A DNA stretch of 16,426 bases, taken from contig JAEYPM010000079.1 in NCBI GenBank assembly GCA_023410675.1, forward strand, positions 1 to 16,426, written 5' to 3'. Position 1 is the first letter of the stretch, and every line of letters starts with the position of its first letter. Origin of the DNA: Bacillota bacterium (GTDB lineage: Bacteria; Bacillota; Clostridia; Lachnospirales; Cellulosilyticaceae). The notes under the pieces were generated by a model. It was not told the origin of the DNA. It worked only from the letters and a program-made list of their open reading frames with translations, and searched no databases. Shown piece after piece: positions 14,335 through 16,426 of this stretch. The position numbers were made by a program, and so were the translations under genes.

Positions 14335-14712
14335 ATGTTTGATACTGAATTTTGCAATGTATCTTATAATGAAAAAGATCACGTCGTTATTGTTAGATGG
14401 AAACAGTTTTGCTGTAAAGATGATTATAGAAATCCTGTAAACTATGCCCTATCTTTATTACAAGAAAATGTAGGGAGCAATCTTGTTGTGGATGCACGTA
14501 ATGGCTTTGAAGATGAGAAGGAAGATGTTGTGTGGGCATTTAATGAGTTCATTCCAAATATGGCAAAAACAGCGTGTAAGAACGTGGTGTTCATCATGAA
14601 TGAAGTTAATGAAATAGAAGAGGAAATGGACATGTGGACGAGAGAATTTATGAAATACTTTAAGGTTATAAGAGTAGAGTCATATGAAGAAGCCGTAGCT
14701 TTACTTAATTAA
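14335..14712 (+). CDS. Small conserved hypothetical protein, possible STAS/SpoIIAA-like fold
   Basis: A 125-residue acidic soluble protein with no signal peptide. Alternating strands and helices (HVVIVRWKQF, NLVVDARNGF, KNVVFIMNEV, FKVIRVESYEEAVALL) resemble the alpha/beta layout of STAS/SpoIIAA-like proteins, where DARNGFED would form the loop after a central strand. The family's role is unknown to me, and no catalytic motif is evident. ATG 14335 follows a perfect AGGAGG (14322-14327) at seven bases and has its own promoter, so the gene is likely well expressed as a single-gene unit. It could be a stress or signalling adaptor, but the sequence does not decide this. Confidence 0.7.
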   Translation: MFDTEFCNVSYNEKDHVVIVRWKQFCCKDDYRNPVNYALSLLQENVGSNLVVDARNGFEDEKEDVVWAFNEFIPNMAKTACKNVVFIMNEVNEIEEEMDMWTREFMKYFKVIRVESYEEAVALLN

Positions 14713-14743
14713 AAGGTTGATACAATGCTAATAAGCTAAATAT

Positions 14744-14795
14744 AAAAAGACTGGTATGAGAAGGTTATAGTGAACTTCTTATAGCAGTCTTTTTA
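14744..14795. terminator. Bidirectional terminator between the STAS-like gene and the beta-glucosidase
   Basis: AAAAAGACTG (14744-14753) pairs with CAGTCTTTTT (14785-14794). The inner arms GTATGAGAAG and CTTCTTATAG extend the stem with G-U pairs and one mismatch. The A run on the left and T run on the right allow it to end both the plus-strand STAS-like transcript and the minus-strand glucosidase transcript. Confidence 0.8.
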
Positions 14796-14829
14796 TATAA
14801 AAGCATTAGTAATTCTATTGAATAGAGAA

Positions 14830-16191
14830 TCAAGGATTTATGGTGAAAGAGATACCATTATTTTCTATTACCTTTTGATACCAATAGCCAGAATCTTTTA
14901 TAATACGTTTTTGTGTTCTATAATCCACATAAACAAGTCCGAAACGCATGGCGTACCCTTTTGCCCATTCAAAATTATCCATAAAGGACCAATGCATATA
15001 GCCTAAAATAGGAATGCCTTCAGTAGCTGCTTGCTCTAAAGAAGAAATGTATTTGGTTAAAAAGTCAATTCTGTATGGATCATGGACTTTTCCATCACAG
15101 TAAATAAGATCCGGTCCTGCCATGCCATTTTCTGTAATTAGGATAGGGAGGTGATATCTCTCATAAATAAATTTACAAGACCAGTATAGGACACCTGGAG
15201 TTATAGGCCAGCCTATGTCTGTCTTTGGAGCACCTTGGTAAGTATAATCATAAAGATAGTTAATAGGGCTAAAAGCCTCTTGGCTATGATAGATATTTGC
15301 TCCATAAAAATCAATAGGCTGACTAATAATTTCCATGTCACCATCCTCTATTGTAGGCATATTTTCTTTAAAGAGCTTAAATGCTTTATCAGGGTATTTG
15401 CCAAATAGAATAGGATCAGCCCAGTAGCTGTTACTAAATAAAAAGTCATCTTCATCAAAATCAAAGCTAGCTTCTCTAGCCTCCTCGATATGTTCTTTAC
15501 TATGAGTAATAGGCATCGTGCAAGGTGCTGTTGGTGCAAAACCAATAATAGAGGTTTTCTTAGCATAGCACCGAATGGTTTGCACGGATTTGCCATGAGC
15601 AAGCAAAATATTGTGTGCCATTTGTGTAAGCTCAGAAGTAGGAAGCTGCATAAAAGGAGCATGCACACCTCTTTGATAGCCTAAGCCTAAAAAAACCTGT
15701 GGTTCATTAAAGGTCATCCAGTATTGAACACGGTCTGATAAAGCGTCTACAACTACCTTAGTGTAATACGCAAACCAATCTGAGCTTTCTCTGTTTAGCC
15801 AACCACCTTTTCTGTGTAGTTCATTTGGGAAGTTCCAATGATATAAAGTGACTAAAGGCTCAATTCCATTTAAGAGCAGTTCGTCCACTAAATCCGAATA
15901 AAACTTTAATCCCTTTTCATTTACCTTTCCTGTGCCATCTGGTAAAATACGCACCCAGCTAATAGCAAAGCGATAGTTTTTAACCCCTATCTCTTTCATA
16001 AGCTTAATATCTTCTTTGAATCTGTGGTAATGATCACAGGCAATATCACCATTTTCATTGTTATCCACTTTATCAGGAAGCCTTGTGTAGACATCCCAAA
16101 TACCTAATCCTTTACCATCTTCGTTGTAAGCCCCTTCAATTTGATAGTCAGCAGTTGCAACGCCCCATAGAAAGTCCTTTGAAAAGCCCAT
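14830..16191 (-). CDS. GH1 beta-glucosidase
   Basis: A 453-residue family 1 glycoside hydrolase, the usual length, which cleaves beta-glucosides such as cellobiose with retention. The N-terminal signature FLWGVATADYQIEG is present. The acid/base is E163 (TFNEP) and the nucleophile is E354 (ITENG). Near the C-terminus WSFMDNFEWAKGYAMRFG has the Glu that binds O4/O6 of unphosphorylated glucose; 6-phospho-beta-glucosidases have a Ser/Lys/Tyr set there instead. No signal peptide is visible, so it acts on imported disaccharides in the cytoplasm. ATG 16191 has GGAGGG eight bases upstream. No sugar transporter or regulator is adjacent within the window. The gene fits a fibre-degrading lifestyle together with the beta-helix protein at the left. 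Confidence 0.95.
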   Translation of the reverse strand: MGFSKDFLWGVATADYQIEGAYNEDGKGLGIWDVYTRLPDKVDNNENGDIACDHYHRFKEDIKLMKEIGVKNYRFAISWVRILPDGTGKVNEKGLKFYSDLVDELLLNGIEPLVTLYHWNFPNELHRKGGWLNRESSDWFAYYTKVVVDALSDRVQYWMTFNEPQVFLGLGYQRGVHAPFMQLPTSELTQMAHNILLAHGKSVQTIRCYAKKTSIIGFAPTAPCTMPITHSKEHIEEAREASFDFDEDDFLFSNSYWADPILFGKYPDKAFKLFKENMPTIEDGDMEIISQPIDFYGANIYHSQEAFSPINYLYDYTYQGAPKTDIGWPITPGVLYWSCKFIYERYHLPILITENGMAGPDLIYCDGKVHDPYRIDFLTKYISSLEQAATEGIPILGYMHWSFMDNFEWAKGYAMRFGLVYVDYRTQKRIIKDSGYWYQKVIENNGISFTINP

Positions 16192-16245
16192 GATGAGATC
16201 CCTCCATCTTTAGTATTTATATTTTAAAATTCTGATATTATCACT

Positions 16246-16274
16246 ATTGTATCTTGCCTAAGCAATGAATACAA
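16246..16274 (-). promoter_or_regulatory. Promoter for the beta-glucosidase gene
   Basis: On the minus strand TTGTAT (16274-16269) is followed after exactly 17 bp by TACAAT (16251-16246). Between the boxes lies the short dyad TTGC-CTAA-GCAA (16253-16264), which could be a repressor site. It lies about 55 bp upstream of the ATG. Confidence 0.55.
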
Positions 16275-16301
16275 TGTTCTTTTGAAAAAAGTAAGAAAGA
16301 A

Positions 16302-16426
16302 TGTGATTCAAAAGTGAAAATGTCCTCACGTACCACAAATGAAAATGTCCTTTTATGCCGAGAAAACTTGTTGATAATGAGTGAGCCATTAGGTATGCTG
16401 TTATGCCATATGGCTGTACTTACAAG
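16302..16426. mobile_element. Probable terminal region of an IS21-like insertion sequence (partial)
   Basis: The segment begins TGTGATTCAAAAG and contains two copies of TGAAAATGTCC (16315-16325 and 16340-16350), 25 bp apart. Paired short direct repeats just inside a TG end are typical of IS21-family termini, where the transposase binds. No istA/istB coding sequence is in view; the element would continue past the right edge. A minus-strand frame stays open from the edge to about 16245, but it runs through these repeats and is probably not a gene. The family call is from pattern only. Confidence 0.4.

Noticed and set aside
14830..16191. 6-phospho-beta-glucosidase
   Set aside because: The C-terminal motif is DNFEWAKGY with Glu, the type for unphosphorylated glucosides, not the Ser/Lys/Tyr set of phospho-glucosidases, and no PTS genes are adjacent.
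16245..16426. Minus-strand open frame from the right edge
   Set aside because: It runs through the direct repeats and the glucosidase promoter and has no recognisable protein content, so it is probably chance.
16379..16426. Plus-strand ATG opening a frame at the right edge (MSEPLGMLLCH)
   Set aside because: No ribosome site precedes it and the frame is cut by the window edge after 16 codons; not enough to call a gene or an IstA start.

Overview
The window looks like chromosomal DNA from a low-GC, Gram-positive anaerobe of the Clostridia, plausibly a plant-polysaccharide degrader of the Lachnospirales (Cellulosilyticum-like). This rests on the strong A+T bias, AGGAGG-type ribosome binding sites, a B12-dependent radical SAM enzyme, a secreted beta-helix carbohydrate protein and a GH1 beta-glucosidase. 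The genus is inferred from style and gene content, because no marker gene is present.

Layout. (1) Positions 1-2632 hold a secreted modular beta-helix protein whose true start probably lies just left of the window; a hairpin terminator follows. (2) A monocistronic plsY-type acyltransferase (2763-3401) converges, 5 bp apart, on a membrane-bound diguanylate cyclase (5059-3407, minus). (3) Positions 5277-11129 carry six tightly packed genes on the plus strand: a PlsC-like acyltransferase, an acyl-CoA/acyl-AMP ligase, a B12-binding-type radical SAM protein, a CDP-alcohol phosphatidyltransferase, a permuted NlpC/P60 (LRAT/YiiX-like) protein and an R2K-type ATP-grasp ligase. Four of the five junctions overlap and the fifth has a 24-bp gap. 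(4) A cytoplasmic transglutaminase-like protein (minus) converges on that operon. (5) Positions 11743-12083 hold two promoters facing outward on each side, a MerR-style promoter leading only to a 17-codon ORF, and a hairpin that would cover the Shine-Dalgarno sequence of the next gene. (6) That gene (12084-13403) encodes a protein with six near-identical PLL/AAL-lectin-like beta-propeller repeats; a 48-bp perfect palindrome follows. (7) Next come a CPBP-family membrane protease, a small STAS-like protein and a minus-strand GH1 beta-glucosidase. (8) The right edge carries direct repeats resembling the end of an IS21-like insertion sequence.

How the genes may work together. The six-gene operon is the most unusual part. 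It contains enzymes to activate a fatty acid, acylate a glycerol-phosphate backbone, attach a polar head group from a CDP-activated intermediate, and then carry out a radical SAM modification, a thiol-type acyl transfer or hydrolysis, and an ATP-dependent ligation. The simplest reading is a dedicated pathway for a modified or aminoacylated (phospho)lipid. The individual families are clear from motifs; the product and the order of steps are inference. The orphan plsY upstream could supply lysophosphatidate. The beta-helix protein and the beta-glucosidase fit plant-fibre use, and the diguanylate cyclase fits surface or motility control, but nothing links these directly to the lipid operon.
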